Below are positions 51,300 to 62,577 of a DNA stretch of 64,000 nt, piece by piece (the first letter of the stretch is position 1; each line of letters begins with the position of its first letter). The position numbers were made by a program, and so were the translations under genes. The stretch comes from Limonium bicolor. Its lineage: Eukaryota; Streptophyta; Magnoliopsida; Caryophyllales; Plumbaginaceae. The notes below the pieces were generated by a model. That model was given only the letters and a program-made list of their open reading frames with translations. It did not search any database and was not told where the DNA came from. The stretch spans positions 97,375,298-97,439,297 of the forward strand of contig CM041783.1 of the NCBI GenBank assembly GCA_023374045.1, written 5' to 3'.

Positions 51300-54110
51300 C
51301 ACACGACTAACAACTAAAAAGATAGAAACAGATGCATCTAGTATAGTTCTGTTTCTGTTACAGTTTAAGTAGCTAACCCATACTGTTGATAATTGTTTCG
51401 AAGTTAAGACCTAAAAACCCACTTATCTTGATAGCTAAGCAATTAGGATAGGGATGAGTGTCAAATGGGTAAGCAAGAAAGGCAAATCAGAAACATAGAG
51501 AAACACAAATTTCAGACTATACTTATTAGTTCCAGTTTCTTACCAGTTCAGTTCTTGCTAGTTATGTATCTGTAATAAGGTTGTTGTTGGGTTGTTTTGA
51601 GTCTGAAATCTCAATGAATTATTAGCTGAATAGGTAAGCAGTTGGCAGGAAGTGTAGGTTGATTTAGAAAACTGACAGAAAAGAGAACTGTGGGGACAAA
51701 TGGCATTTCTGTTTCAATTGCAGTTTCAGGAACTTCTTGTTTCTGTGTAATAATGTTACAGAGAAGTAAAAAAGGGTGGCATTGAATAGTTCAAGAACCT
51801 AAAACATTACCAACCCACTTAACTAGGTATGTAGGTATTATAAAAGAAAATAAGAAAAACTGCAAGCCACTGTAAATAAACAAAAAGGAGACAGATAAGA
51901 GGATTTACCAGTTGTAGAGTGCAGATTCTGTCATCCTAATCTTTCTATATAGTAACTTTCAGGAGCATAAAAATGGAGTGGTAAACCTATTTGAATCTGT
52001 TGGAACTTAAAGGAAAAGAAAAAAAAACTATCACTTCCTAAACTACCTAAACTGTATCGAGAGAAGACTGAAAAGCAACACGTGAGTTAAAACAGAAAGG
52101 AGAATAGAAGAAGAAAAGAAGTATGTAACAGATTCCAGTTTGTGGATTTTCCTTCTGTCTCAGTACTTTAAAATGCCTTGGGTTGGTGGACTGTCTAAAT
52201 AGTTTAGTATGAAGGGCTCTTAGAAAATAGAAAGAGAGCCAACCAGTCTTGCAATGCTGTCTCTGTAACAACAACAACTCAGATTTCAGTGTCGTCTTTT
52301 TTTTCAAGTTTTCAGATTCTTTCCAGTCAGTGTCGATAGTTATGTGTATGTAACCAAGTGTTTTGGGACTTAGCTGAGTGCTGAAGCTTGATTGAATACT
52401 GAAGTAACTGGGTAATAAGATTGGAGGGAAGAATCGAAATGTTAATCCATGAATCATGAAAAGACTGATGGAAAAAAATAGATTGAGTCTTTCTGTCTCA
52501 GTCATTGCATTTTATCAGTTTCTGATTTCTTAGATTTCTGGTGGAGTAAGAGGTCTTGGTGGCTCGACCTCAGTACCTTGGAATTTTTAGAATTAAAACC
52601 TTACTAAGACTCTTAACTAAGGGTTAAACCATCTGGGAACTTGAAACAAGAATAAGGAACTGAGAAGGGAGACAGAACAGAACCTTAGTAACTCTCAGTT
52701 TAAGCAGTTCGAGAATTAACTCCAGTTTCAGTGCCTGACTATCTCTGCATCTGTAGCAAGGTTGTCTTGGGTTTGGCTTGAGTTAGAACCTTGATAACAC
52801 ACCGAATTGACAGAGCCAACAGTTTAGAAAGGTCTGGGAATTCAAACACGTGAACACACACAGGAGAATCAAACATCAGTTTTGATTTCAGTTTTTTTTC
52901 AGTTTCAGTTTTTCTCACCAGATCAATGTCTGGCTATTCTTGTATCTGCAACAAGTTGTTTGGGCTTTTGGTTGGGATGAGAAGCTTATGGAGTACTTAA
53001 GTAGCTGAGCAAATCACTTGGGAAGAATTAATGATCAGAAACGTAAACAAACAGAGAGAAACGAAAAGGAAGGAAAAATTCATCTGTTGCAGCTTTCTGA
53101 TTCTGCAATTTTCAATTCAGTAACACAGTTGCAGTGGCATCAGTGAGATTGTTTGAGTTATTCTTGAGTCTAAAAATCTTGATACATCAGTAGTTAAGTA
53201 GGTAAGGAAATGGGGAGAGTATAGCTCACCTAGAAAAACAGACAGAGGTAAGAATAAGGGTATACGCCAATTCTGAATTCCAGTTGCAGTTTCAGAAACT
53301 TCAGTTTCTGCATAACCAAGTTTCAGAGAGCATAAAGGGATGGCTATGGGTAGTTCAAGGACTTAAAACCTAGCTAAACCACTTATTTAAGTATGTAAGC
53401 ACACCAAGAAGGCAGATAAACCAACTGTAAACCAACTGTGAATTAAACAGAAGGAAAACAGAAAGGAGTTCGTGTCAGTTTGGATTCAGTCCTGCCACTC
53501 TGGTTTTTCTTTTGTGTATATAAATCTGTCAAGAGTTTAAACATTATGGTGGTGAATCTGTTTTGTGGTCAAGGCTGTACTAAGATATTTATTCCGATAG
53601 CTAAGTAACCTAGGGAAAACTCAAACCAGAACCGTGAAAAAATTACAAGTACAAGAGGAATTATTAGATCATGTGTTACAGTGTTACAGTTTTAGTTTCT
53701 GTAATTTGAGGTGCAGAGATGATAACAGCATTGTTCTGAGTTTTCCTTAAGCTCAAACCTCTTTCCAATACAATCATCGAGTGGTGCAATAGTGTTGAGA
53801 AGTTTGGAAACCAAACAACCCCTAAATAAAGACTTAAGAGAGATCAGTAAACGATGTTCCAGTTTTCAGGAGCTTAGTTGTCTCTGTATATGAGTAGGAC
53901 AGATCGTTTAAAAATGTTGGAGAGAGAGTTAAAAGTGAACTCAAAATACTCCTAGAAGAAGGGACTAGACTGATACATTCTTTTGGAATTCTGGAAATCA
54001 ACTTAGTTACCAAACAGAAACAAAAAAAATATACTGTGAAGGCATGATCTTCTGATTTCTGATATCATGTTTTCTTTCTGTTCAATTGAATTACAGTGAG
54101 AGGTTAAGTA
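51300..54110. repeat. Degenerate tandem repeat, ~195-bp period
   Basis: A recurring landmark (a GAGTCTGAAACCTTGATA-like phrase, then TAGCTAAGTAGGTAAGCA-like, then GAAACAGA, then CAGTTTCAGTTTCTG) appears near 51401, 51601, 51801, 51995, 52185, 52362, 52580, 52780, 52970, 53165, 53360, 53575, 53755 and 53945. Spacing is mostly 180-215 bp. Copies are highly diverged from one another. Not a clean satellite. Confidence 0.6.
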
Positions 54111-55184
54111 GGAATACAGTCTTAGTTTTTTCTAATCTATGATGGATGTGGAAGAATGGTAAATTTTTGAAAGAGAATGAGATTTTAAAAGGAATGAAAT
54201 ATGATATGTACATGAATTACCGGTAACTAAAGTAAGGTGTTGTCAAACCTTGGGTTATATTTTACCACAAGGTTTTGATGTTATTAAGTTAGAGACTTAC
54301 AACATATTATAGGTTATGTGGAAGTTTTGTGAGTAAAAAATAAAATAAAGGCTCAAATGTGGCACATGTGTATATTATTTTCGACACATTCCTAAGTTGC
54401 CAAAACCACGCGTTATATAGTCTAGTGACACATAAAATGTCGTACCATATAACATTATGGAACTAATATAACACAAATAATATTATGTGGCTAAGGATAT
54501 AGTTATTCAACTGTTATGCTAAACGCATACCTATATATAAACACGTGTCAAGAAATAAAATTATACACTATAGTTACAACGACATAAAATACCAAAGTTA
54601 GTATAAGACTTTGGTATGATAAATAAACCCCGAGTGAAATGTCATAGGTGTACAACGTAAGGTTTCATGCTCTAATGTAAACCGAGAATTAACTCACACA
54701 ATGAGTATGGGGTTTTTAAGACAATAGTAACGATACTTTAACTAGTAACAAATGTTAAGTCTGGGGACATAGTACTGGGATTTCAAACGTTATTCGGAAA
54801 TACCGAATTGTGCAGTCATGTGGATTGACGCTTAGTGTTCCTTGTATTACTAGATCGCATTCCTGACGTACGTGCTCGAAAGCTCTAGTGGCCTGCACTG
54901 CACGAATCTAGACACGGTGTACGGTATGTAAAGGGATTTGATCCGAGTTGTCCTGAGGAATTCCTCGGGCTCGGATTTGTTTGATAAGTAACTTGTGTGA
55001 ATGTATGTATGTGATTTATGTGTGTGATGAGTAGCTATGTTTACTGCATTATTTATTATGCTCGAACGTCCTACGGGACTAATACTACGTCGACTGTAAC
55101 ACCCCATCCAACATTAACATACTTACAACAAACTGCAGCGGAAGAACAACCTCATCACATTACTAAACTGTTGTGTTACACGCC

Positions 55185-55206
55185 GTTAGCCACCCACGTG
55201 GCTAAC
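55185..55206 (-). other. U5 hairpin, perfect 9-bp
   Basis: GTTAGCCAC-CCAC-GTGGCTAAC, 90 bp from the LTR end. Confidence 0.65.
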
Positions 55207-57001
55207 AAGGCTAATACATCACATGTACCGGTCTGATGGGCTAAATTCCCGAGCAACTATACATTAGTATCCCTTTTCATTAACAACAACAACAACATAC
55301 ACCTTATCAACTATACCGAGTATTTATAAACTGGTGCCGACAACAATTTCGGTCTTACTACGCCTACTGTATACATACACTTAAAAGTTTACCCATGTAC
55401 AATGACTACCCGTCCTACTCTCGAACGGCTTCCAGCACTTCGTACCTGAAATAGGAAAAGAAGAGAAAGGGGTGGCCCCAAGGGGCTCAGCACCTTTGCT
55501 GGTATGGTAATCCCGCAGCCCACATGCTACCGGGCCACGCACAACTAATTGTCGTCTTAACATGCAGTTGATTATATTTAAATCATGCATGTAACAATAA
55601 ACACACATCACTTAACATTTCGCCTCAATGGGCTCAACAATCGGATAATACATCCTACTTAATAAGTCACCCATGGTATTCATCATTCCTAGAGTGTTTC
55701 TCCTTCAATGGAGCTACTTCCTTAATAGACGACACATACCCTTAAATCGGGTTATCCTTAAACGCCTCTTATCACAAACTGGGAATCATACCCATGACCC
55801 ACACACTCCACGTTATACAACCTACAACATACACTACATACAACACTTAACAACACTTTGCACGTTTCCACGTACACAACATAATACCGCAATGAATATT
55901 GCATCACAACAAAATACATAACATAACGGGAGTGGTCCTCTTAGGAACCGACCCAAACATTGTTTACACACTGGTGAGCCTAGAGAATGTTGCCAGTCTC
56001 ATGATAAGCTCGTTATACAATAACAACAACACTCATTACCGTCCTAATAGTTGGACGAGTAACTTAAGTTAAGGCGGTTCGGGTTTGGAGGCCCGAACAC
56101 ACCACACAAACACATGTTCCCCCTAAACCGATCATAAGTCAGAATAGCCAAGCTTTGGAGTAAGCTAATGGGAGATCATAACCCGTGAGGGAAACAACCA
56201 TAACAAAGAGAAGGGTAAGGCTAAAAGGATACCCTCTCCCGAACAACGCGCGACCGGCCAAACCGGATTCCTCACTACTGTTAGTACATACTTACTTTAG
56301 ACAATACTTAGAACCCCACTATGGAGCCTGTCACATAACAACTCATACAGTGTTACAACTGGGTTAAACATACAAGGGAGATCCCTACATTCACATACAC
56401 ATATCACACAATTAACGCACGCATAGCCGTGGTTAGTACGTCCCATGGTACGGGTCGTTTACTCCGAATACCGAACTCTCATGTGATCCTAGACTCAGTT
56501 AACTAAGGTTAACACTTTCGAGGTTAAATGGTATCGGAGTTGTACACGCCACATAAATGAATTACTGTAAACTCATTACATGTTTAATCTTACAACGTGG
56601 CAAACATACAGAAAAACACATTGGCATACAAGCCGGTGTAATCCGGTAGGACGCAGGTTGCAAGAAAACCATACCTGTCACCGGAGTCCACTTTACCACG
56701 TCCACTATGTTCCTCGAGCAATTCTCGAACAACTGTTAACATCACATGTGTTTTTATTAACATTGGGGTTTGCTTGATCATTTAATGTAAATGCTTAATT
56801 TTTCCCCGTTAACTTAGTTACATAACTTAACATTTTTAACTTGTTTTACTCTCACATTTTAATACAACTTTTAACCCACTTAGGTGTCAAAAACTCCCCT
56901 AACATGTCCTTAACATCCTTATAACATCATTACCTACCAATCCCCATCATCACATATCATTTCATAACCTTAAACCATGTTTTTGGTCCGACCGACCCAC
57001 C

Positions 57002-57246
57002 GACCGACCCACAGCTGGGTCGGTCCATTACAGAACCCTTTTACTTCCTTATAATCATGCCCGTCCGACCCACGTCCGACTCACTCGACTGGGTCGGACC
57101 ATGTGCGAACATTTTCTTCCTTTGAAACTTGACCGACCGACCCATGTCCGACCCACCCTTTTGGGTCGGACCATTACCGAACACATTCCTAACATCTAAC
57201 AGAGGCTCGACCGACCCAAAACTGGGTCGGACCCCTGGGTCGGTCG
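57002..57246 (-). repeat. LTR hairpin array with two compensated stem types
   Basis: Units: GACCGACCCA/TGGGTCGGTC (57002-57025), GTCCGACCCA/TGGGTCGGAC (57063-57099), GTCCGACCCA/TGGGTCGGAC (57146-57171) and CGACCGACCCA/TGGGTCGGTCG (57208-57246). Between units the second base changes A to T and its partner T to A, so pairing is kept within a single array. Confidence 0.8.
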
Positions 57247-58020
57247 CCTTCTAAACTTACCCAAACTTTACCAATTCTTCACCAAACTTCTCCTAAGGCC
57301 TCTTAATGCTTCCTAACAACATTTGGTAACCTTATATCCACATACAACATCCACTAAACTCATCTTCTAACTCCTTAAACCTTTACTTATTTCCTTGTAA
57401 AAATTCCTTAACACTTTCAACATTTGTACTAGGTTCCTAAGTGGTGTTTCTCACCTATTATAACTACTATCCCAAAACACTTTCTTCTCATCTTAACATC
57501 ATCTCTTAAGCATTATTTTCTTACTAACTAAATCTCCTTTTTACATCATACCTAAACATCACTTGTTCCTTGAACACCAACCTTACCTAAACCTTAAACA
57601 ACTCCTCCAAGACTTTAATACATTCACAAACACACATTGAATTCCTAGAACTTCCAAGATAACACCTAAATCCTTGCATCACTCTAAATCACCTTAACAC
57701 ATGTTTTCTTCTCAAGTAAACATTTATTCACCTATAACACTTCCTAGTTCACCAAAACTCACTTAAAACACTTAGAACTTCTTACACATTTTTCCCAAAT
57801 TTGGCCATAGCTTCTCCTGTATATACTCACATCCAAACACTTAGGTTTTTACCTTATTTCATTCAAAACACCTAAAATCCATCAAACACATTTTATACAC
57901 AAACTTCACACATTAAGCACTACATCACAATATAGTGCATAACTTAAATTGCTTGGCACTTAGGCCCTTAAATAACATGGCCTTAAACACTGAATTTCCC
58001 ACATAAATAATGCCTTTGAC

Positions 58021-58516
58021 CTGCAAATACATACACCAAAACATATGTTCTTTTACTAGTCTCCTTGAGAACATTTTACTAGCTCATTTGCCATTGGCTC
58101 CTTAGGTATGTTATTAAGCAAATCAAGCTCATTTTCCTAAGGCATTTAAACTACATTGAGATAGTTTGTTTACCTCTTTTTCCTCACAAATTTCTTTCTT
58201 GTTCCTTGTGAAACCAGTAAGGCATTTGGTTCCTTGCCAACTACCAAACATTATACAAACAATAGAATGAGTATTCAAGCATTATGCTTCACCTCATTGT
58301 AAACCCTAGTTACACATATTGTTTTAACACATTAAGGTAATTGTTTTACCTTGGAATTGGAAGAGAACTTGAATAAGTATCAAGAGAGGACTCCTCCTAG
58401 CCCTTGGAAGATTCAAATGAAGCTAAAACAAGCAAGATAAATACACCATTGTGAGGTGAATTTTCGAACAACATGAAAACATGGAGGAAACATGGATTTT
58501 CTTTGAGTTTCCTTAC
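58021..58516 (-). other. Candidate intron in LTR transcript
   Basis: Sense donor CTTCAAG|GTAAGG at 58516 and acceptor TATTTGCAG|GTC at 58021, 496 nt. Confidence 0.35.
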
Positions 58517-59627
58517 CTTGAAGCAAAGGAGAACAAGAATATGTGAAAAGGTGAGCTCAAGCTCCTCCCATGGTGGTTTCTCTTGGCACCGAAATGGAGG
58601 TTTTGAAGTTTTGAAAAGACAAGATTGTAGAGCTTGGCTTAACTAAGAGAATGGTGGTGTTTGTTTTTGATTTGGTTAAGTGAGCTAGATTTTACAAGAG
58701 ATCAAAGAAGGAGATGGTGGTGAGTACTATTGCAAACCGTGAGAGAATGAAGAAGAGAGGTTAGTGGTGGTGTTTGGAACCGTGGGAAATGAAGGAAAGG
58801 AAGGGAGAATGAAGATAGAACTTACTTTTGAAGATATTTATATGTAAAGTAAATAGTAACATATTAGTCATCTTTATTTACTTCACAAAATAACAAGAGA
58901 GTGGTGAGTCACCACACCTTAGAAAACCGGCCCCCTTATAATTATGAGGGTAATATAGTCTTTGTTGACCAATTTAATTACTTATAACATTATATGTTAC
59001 AAACTAGCTTATAAAGTTACTATTCACAAACTAAGGCACATAGAAGTGAAATTTTTGATTTCCCACTAATATGGCCACCCAAATGTGATACTATATAGTA
59101 CACATGTTAATTAAAGAGTAATGATGGACATTTAGCCATTCAAAACTCATTTACAAGACAATTTTTCAAAAACGTGCTTTAAGACTCCTTAAAGCACATT
59201 TTGTGTTTTAACTTGTTTTCAAGCTTGGTTTCTTTAGTAATTGATTTAATATGTTCATTAACATATAATAAGGTATAGGTATGACCTTTAGGTCTTATAC
59301 ATTCATCCCAAGCTTAGAGCACATTTTTGCTCATATTTACTTTAAGGTATTTTCTTTTGTTTTATTTGGTTTAACTGTCCACCAAGGTTTCCTAAGGACT
59401 TATTTAGCCTTATTAAATCATAATTAAATGTTATCCAGTCTTGGTAGGCTCTTTGGGTCCTAACCAAGTTCACTCATAGCTTAGAGCATGTTTTTGCTCA
59501 AACTGTGTCTTAATGCTTTATTGCATTATTATGGTTTAAATTGTTCACTGATGTTACTAAGGCACTTTTAGCCTTTACATACCATAATTTGATATTTAAC
59601 CCACATATCGAGGTTTGGGGTATTTCA

Positions 59628-59663
59628 ATCTACCCCCTTAAAAGAACTTCGTCCTCGAAGTTC
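59628..59663 (-). other. Polypurine tract plus hairpin
   Basis: Plus strand ATCTACCCCCTTAAAA, followed by GAACTTCG-TCCT-CGAAGTTC. Same arrangement as 36608-36644. Confidence 0.8.
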
Positions 59664-59745
59664 ACACTTTCCTCACATCATTAGATTAGAACACAGGAAT
59701 CACTTGGAAATAAACTTCCAAACCAAACACTTTACATCACAACCT

Positions 59746-59980
59746 CGGACTTAATGGTCCGGGCAACACATTCACATCCACACATAACAAACATATCCAC
59801 ATGATAACCTCGGACTCTATGGTCCGGGTATCTTAACAACACTTACACATACATAACACCCCTTTGACTCACTGGTCTTGGGTAACATAACAACATTTGG
59901 ACACATAGGTCCCCACAACATAACAGTCTTTAGACACATAGGTCTATGTAACACCACACATTTAGACTCATAGGCCTTGA
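59746..59980 (-). repeat. Interior short-hairpin array
   Basis: CGGAC-TTAATG-GTCCG (59746-59761), CGGAC-TCTATG-GTCCG (59811-59826), a weak GAC/GTC unit near 59866, GGAC-ACATAG-GTCC (59899-59912), TAGAC-ACATAG-GTCTA (59931-59946), and a decayed unit near 59963. Stem arms vary in step. Confidence 0.65.
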
Positions 59981-60311
59981 TAGTATACACTTTAGGAAAT
60001 CCAAGTCAAAACAACATTCATTAACATACCACACAACATGTAGAGCATGTATAGCAATCAAAAATATCCTTGATATACACTGTGATCCCGCAGAACCCGG
60101 TCGCGATGGACACCTTCCGTCCCCGTGCCTTTGGGAGTTTAAAACAATCACTTAAATTTAAAATTTCTTTGTGAGGTTAAGTAAGAGAACTTTAATTATG
60201 TAAAGTATCCATCAACGTTTTATAAATACCAATTTAAAATCCTTTTGAAAACACACACAACTCCAAGTCCAACTTAAGCTCTTTGCTTCTTTTATTAGCG
60301 TGGTTATTCGT

Positions 60312-60450
60312 GACCACTTATAGGGAGTTTCAAGAGTCATCCAACCCTGATGTGATCAGCATCAGTGTTGAACTATCCTTCCACCCCAATTTGTGTTCGG
60401 CTTCCCTTGATCACATGCAAATCAAGTTCCACCTCCCACTTCATTTTCAA
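60312..60450 (-). other. Highly conserved interior island (139 bp)
   Basis: Counterpart of 37388-37526: 136 of 139 bases identical by eye, including the CTGATG/CATCAG hairpin. Confidence 0.55.
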
Positions 60451-60967
60451 GCATCAAGTAAATCACTCATTTCCAATTTTCTATCTTTTGAATCATTCTA
60501 GTCATGATCACAACATCTCCAAAGGATAGAACTCCGTCTATCAGTTACCTCCATTCACTTTAATCACGTTGCCTAGGGAATCTTATTCTCACTAGGTTCT
60601 ATGTCGGTATCATGCCCTTTCATGCATCACTATTAAGTATACATACATATATATACATATATTTTATTAAAATACAACACACCTGATTTTACATTTATAC
60701 ACTGTCGGGGCTTTTGTTCCCCCGGGAGTTTCTCTACTCCCCACACTTGTACTATCACACACAACTGTTAACAAACACACACACTTATCACAATGGTATT
60801 CGCATCTTCTGTGCGCAATTACCACAATTAATCCACGAATGAATGTGTATGTTTACGTAACACACACACCAATCATCAAAACAAACAATAATTTTGTGCT
60901 ATGCACAATATGAGTCACATACACTACGTACACTTGTACGGTAATATACACCAAGTGGTTTTGCGCT

Positions 60968-61002
60968 CTACCCCCCTTAAAAGGGATTACGCCCACGTAA
61001 TC
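60968..61002 (-). other. Second polypurine-like tract with hairpin
   Basis: CTACCCCCCTTAAAAG followed by GATTACG-CCCA-CGTAATC, as at 38035-38069. Confidence 0.5.
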
Positions 61003-61730
61003 AATCACTAAACATTGGCTTAAATGTTCTGCCGTCGTGAAGTGTTTTAACTTCCACGCGGTCTATTACACAATGGATTCTGATTAAAGGATCTTAACCA
61101 TATTGGCGGTTTAGTTCCTAAACAAGAATTCTCATTGGAGTTTGTAATTAACCGGTTTCGGTCCTGGCCTGTGAGGCTTTTAGGCATTAATAATTAGCCA
61201 TTCACTCATGTTCACCATGTACATTCAACACTTGAATCACTGGCTCACTAGTTCTGCTGCGAAACTCAAACTGTAGAGCTTAATTGCTCCATTTGTTATT
61301 CTTACTGTATTGTACATCCCCAATTATCACCTTTATCTGGTGACAATGGTTTCTCAACCGACGCGTGGTATTTTACCGTTAGCGAATTCGGTGAGTTATA
61401 AACTTTTTATCCACTTCCATAACCATTTACTGTGTATACAGTTATGTATTTCACAATGATTGACTTTTTCCCTCCGACTTACTGTCGGTTGAGTTTGAGC
61501 TACTACCTAGTGTGTAGTGCTCTCTCAGCTATTTACAACCTTTGTGGTATATTCCATACCGATATTTGGCAGCTAGTGCTACTGTAGTCACTTACTGTTA
61601 CTCATATTTCCCGTCTGGTTTTGTACAAGTACTTTTATTGGTGGGCCTTGCATTTCCTATGCATCGGCCATTATAACATTATTTGTCCACAATCAACATG
61701 TTTCCAATTCCTAGCTATCTCATTCGATCA

Positions 61731-61799
61731 TTACTGCGCAAGTGCAATACCGAAACACTCAGTCATACAGAGTGCAGAGGCGTAAACTCTTGACAGTAA
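61731..61799 (-). other. Shared structured module
   Basis: Outer stem TTACTG/CAGTAA, inner CACTC/GAGTG, AGAGGCGTAAA word; as at 38693-38760. Confidence 0.5.
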
Positions 61800-62577
61800 A
61801 TCCCTTATGCGATTCGCCATGGAATTCACACTGAGTTCCTCATCACACAGTACCTACCACTGGCTTATTGCTCAGTTTGTTCAACATCACTTATCTTGCA
61901 TCTCCACTGAGTTTAACTCATAACTGATCTTATCCGCCACATCATTATTTAACAACACTTATACAACGGTCGCTTACTGCGCACCGTACTTATTGTATAA
62001 CACTAACTCACATAGTATTTACTGTCACATTAACTTCCACACATAAATTTACATTATTCATATTATGGTTCATCACTCATTTGGATGACCACTAAATGCT
62101 CCTTGAGCATCGATCATTCGAGTCACAAACCGGCATTATTCAGCTCGGTGTTTCACTTTATACACACTTGCTATCAAGCTAACTGCTCTTTTCAATAATA
62201 ACATCGTCCATCCTTAACATATTCTTGAACTTGATTTACATAAACTACCGCTCCTGCGGTCTCACAATATCGAGAGGTATCCCCACTCTTAATGCAGTGG
62301 TTCGTTTACCACTCTATTTACGTATTACATAAACTTCTGCAATCAATCTAATTTATATAACATATCTTGCTTATGGCTTATAAGCCTTATTTGCCTTGAG
62401 CTGGGCTCATTGTAGGCTGTCCACACACATGTACTTCTCTGTACAGTATCACATGGTTAGAGGTTGTATTGGGCTCCATGACAAGGTCGTTGCACCACGT
62501 TTCCTTTCGTGGGATGCCCTTTAGGATTGCCAGTCCGTCTCCTGACAACTCATGTCTAAACTGGGTGTTAGTTTCAA

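Larger units (their letters stand above)
49794..55094. mobile_element. Second 'C'-like region with long degenerate repeat
   Basis: Begins at a TGAAATACCCC terminus-like word, preceded by purine-rich GAAAAACAAGACC, so it may be a plus-strand LTR start. It contains a tRNA-like stretch (50200-50270), a degenerate tandem region (51300-54110), and from about 54150 the AT-rich C sequence also seen at 11798-13942/48195-48810. It is interrupted at 55095 by a family-A element. A 152-codon frame at 52047-52505 (minus) lies inside the degenerate repeats and has no recognisable domain. Confidence 0.4.
55095..59627 (-). mobile_element. Family-A 3' LTR
   Basis: TGTAACACCCC to GGGGTATTTCA. Contains a perfect U5 hairpin (55185-55206), CAGCA stem-loop (55488-55501), hairpin array (57002-57246) and candidate intron (58021-58516). 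Its U3 end is very like that of the LTR at 1-2464. Confidence 0.9.
55095..62577 (-). mobile_element. Family-A element, interior cut by another LTR
   Basis: LTR 55095-59627 (4533 bp), polypurine tract, then 2.95 kb of interior that stops at 62577 where a new LTR begins. The left flank is TCGAC (55090-55094) within C sequence. The interior ends mid-way relative to the other family-A interiors (equivalent to about 5220 or 39600), so the rest with PBS and 5' LTR should lie beyond the window after the inserted LTR. Non-coding throughout. Confidence 0.85.

Noticed and set aside
52047..52505. 152-codon frame, the longest in the window
   Set aside because: Lies inside degenerate ~195-bp tandem repeats with biased composition (rich in GAAACAGA-type words); no domain or start context.
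55230..55260. Hammerhead-ribozyme-like CTGATGG motif in U5
   Set aside because: CTGATG is present, but the required GAAA core and flanking stems are missing on either strand.
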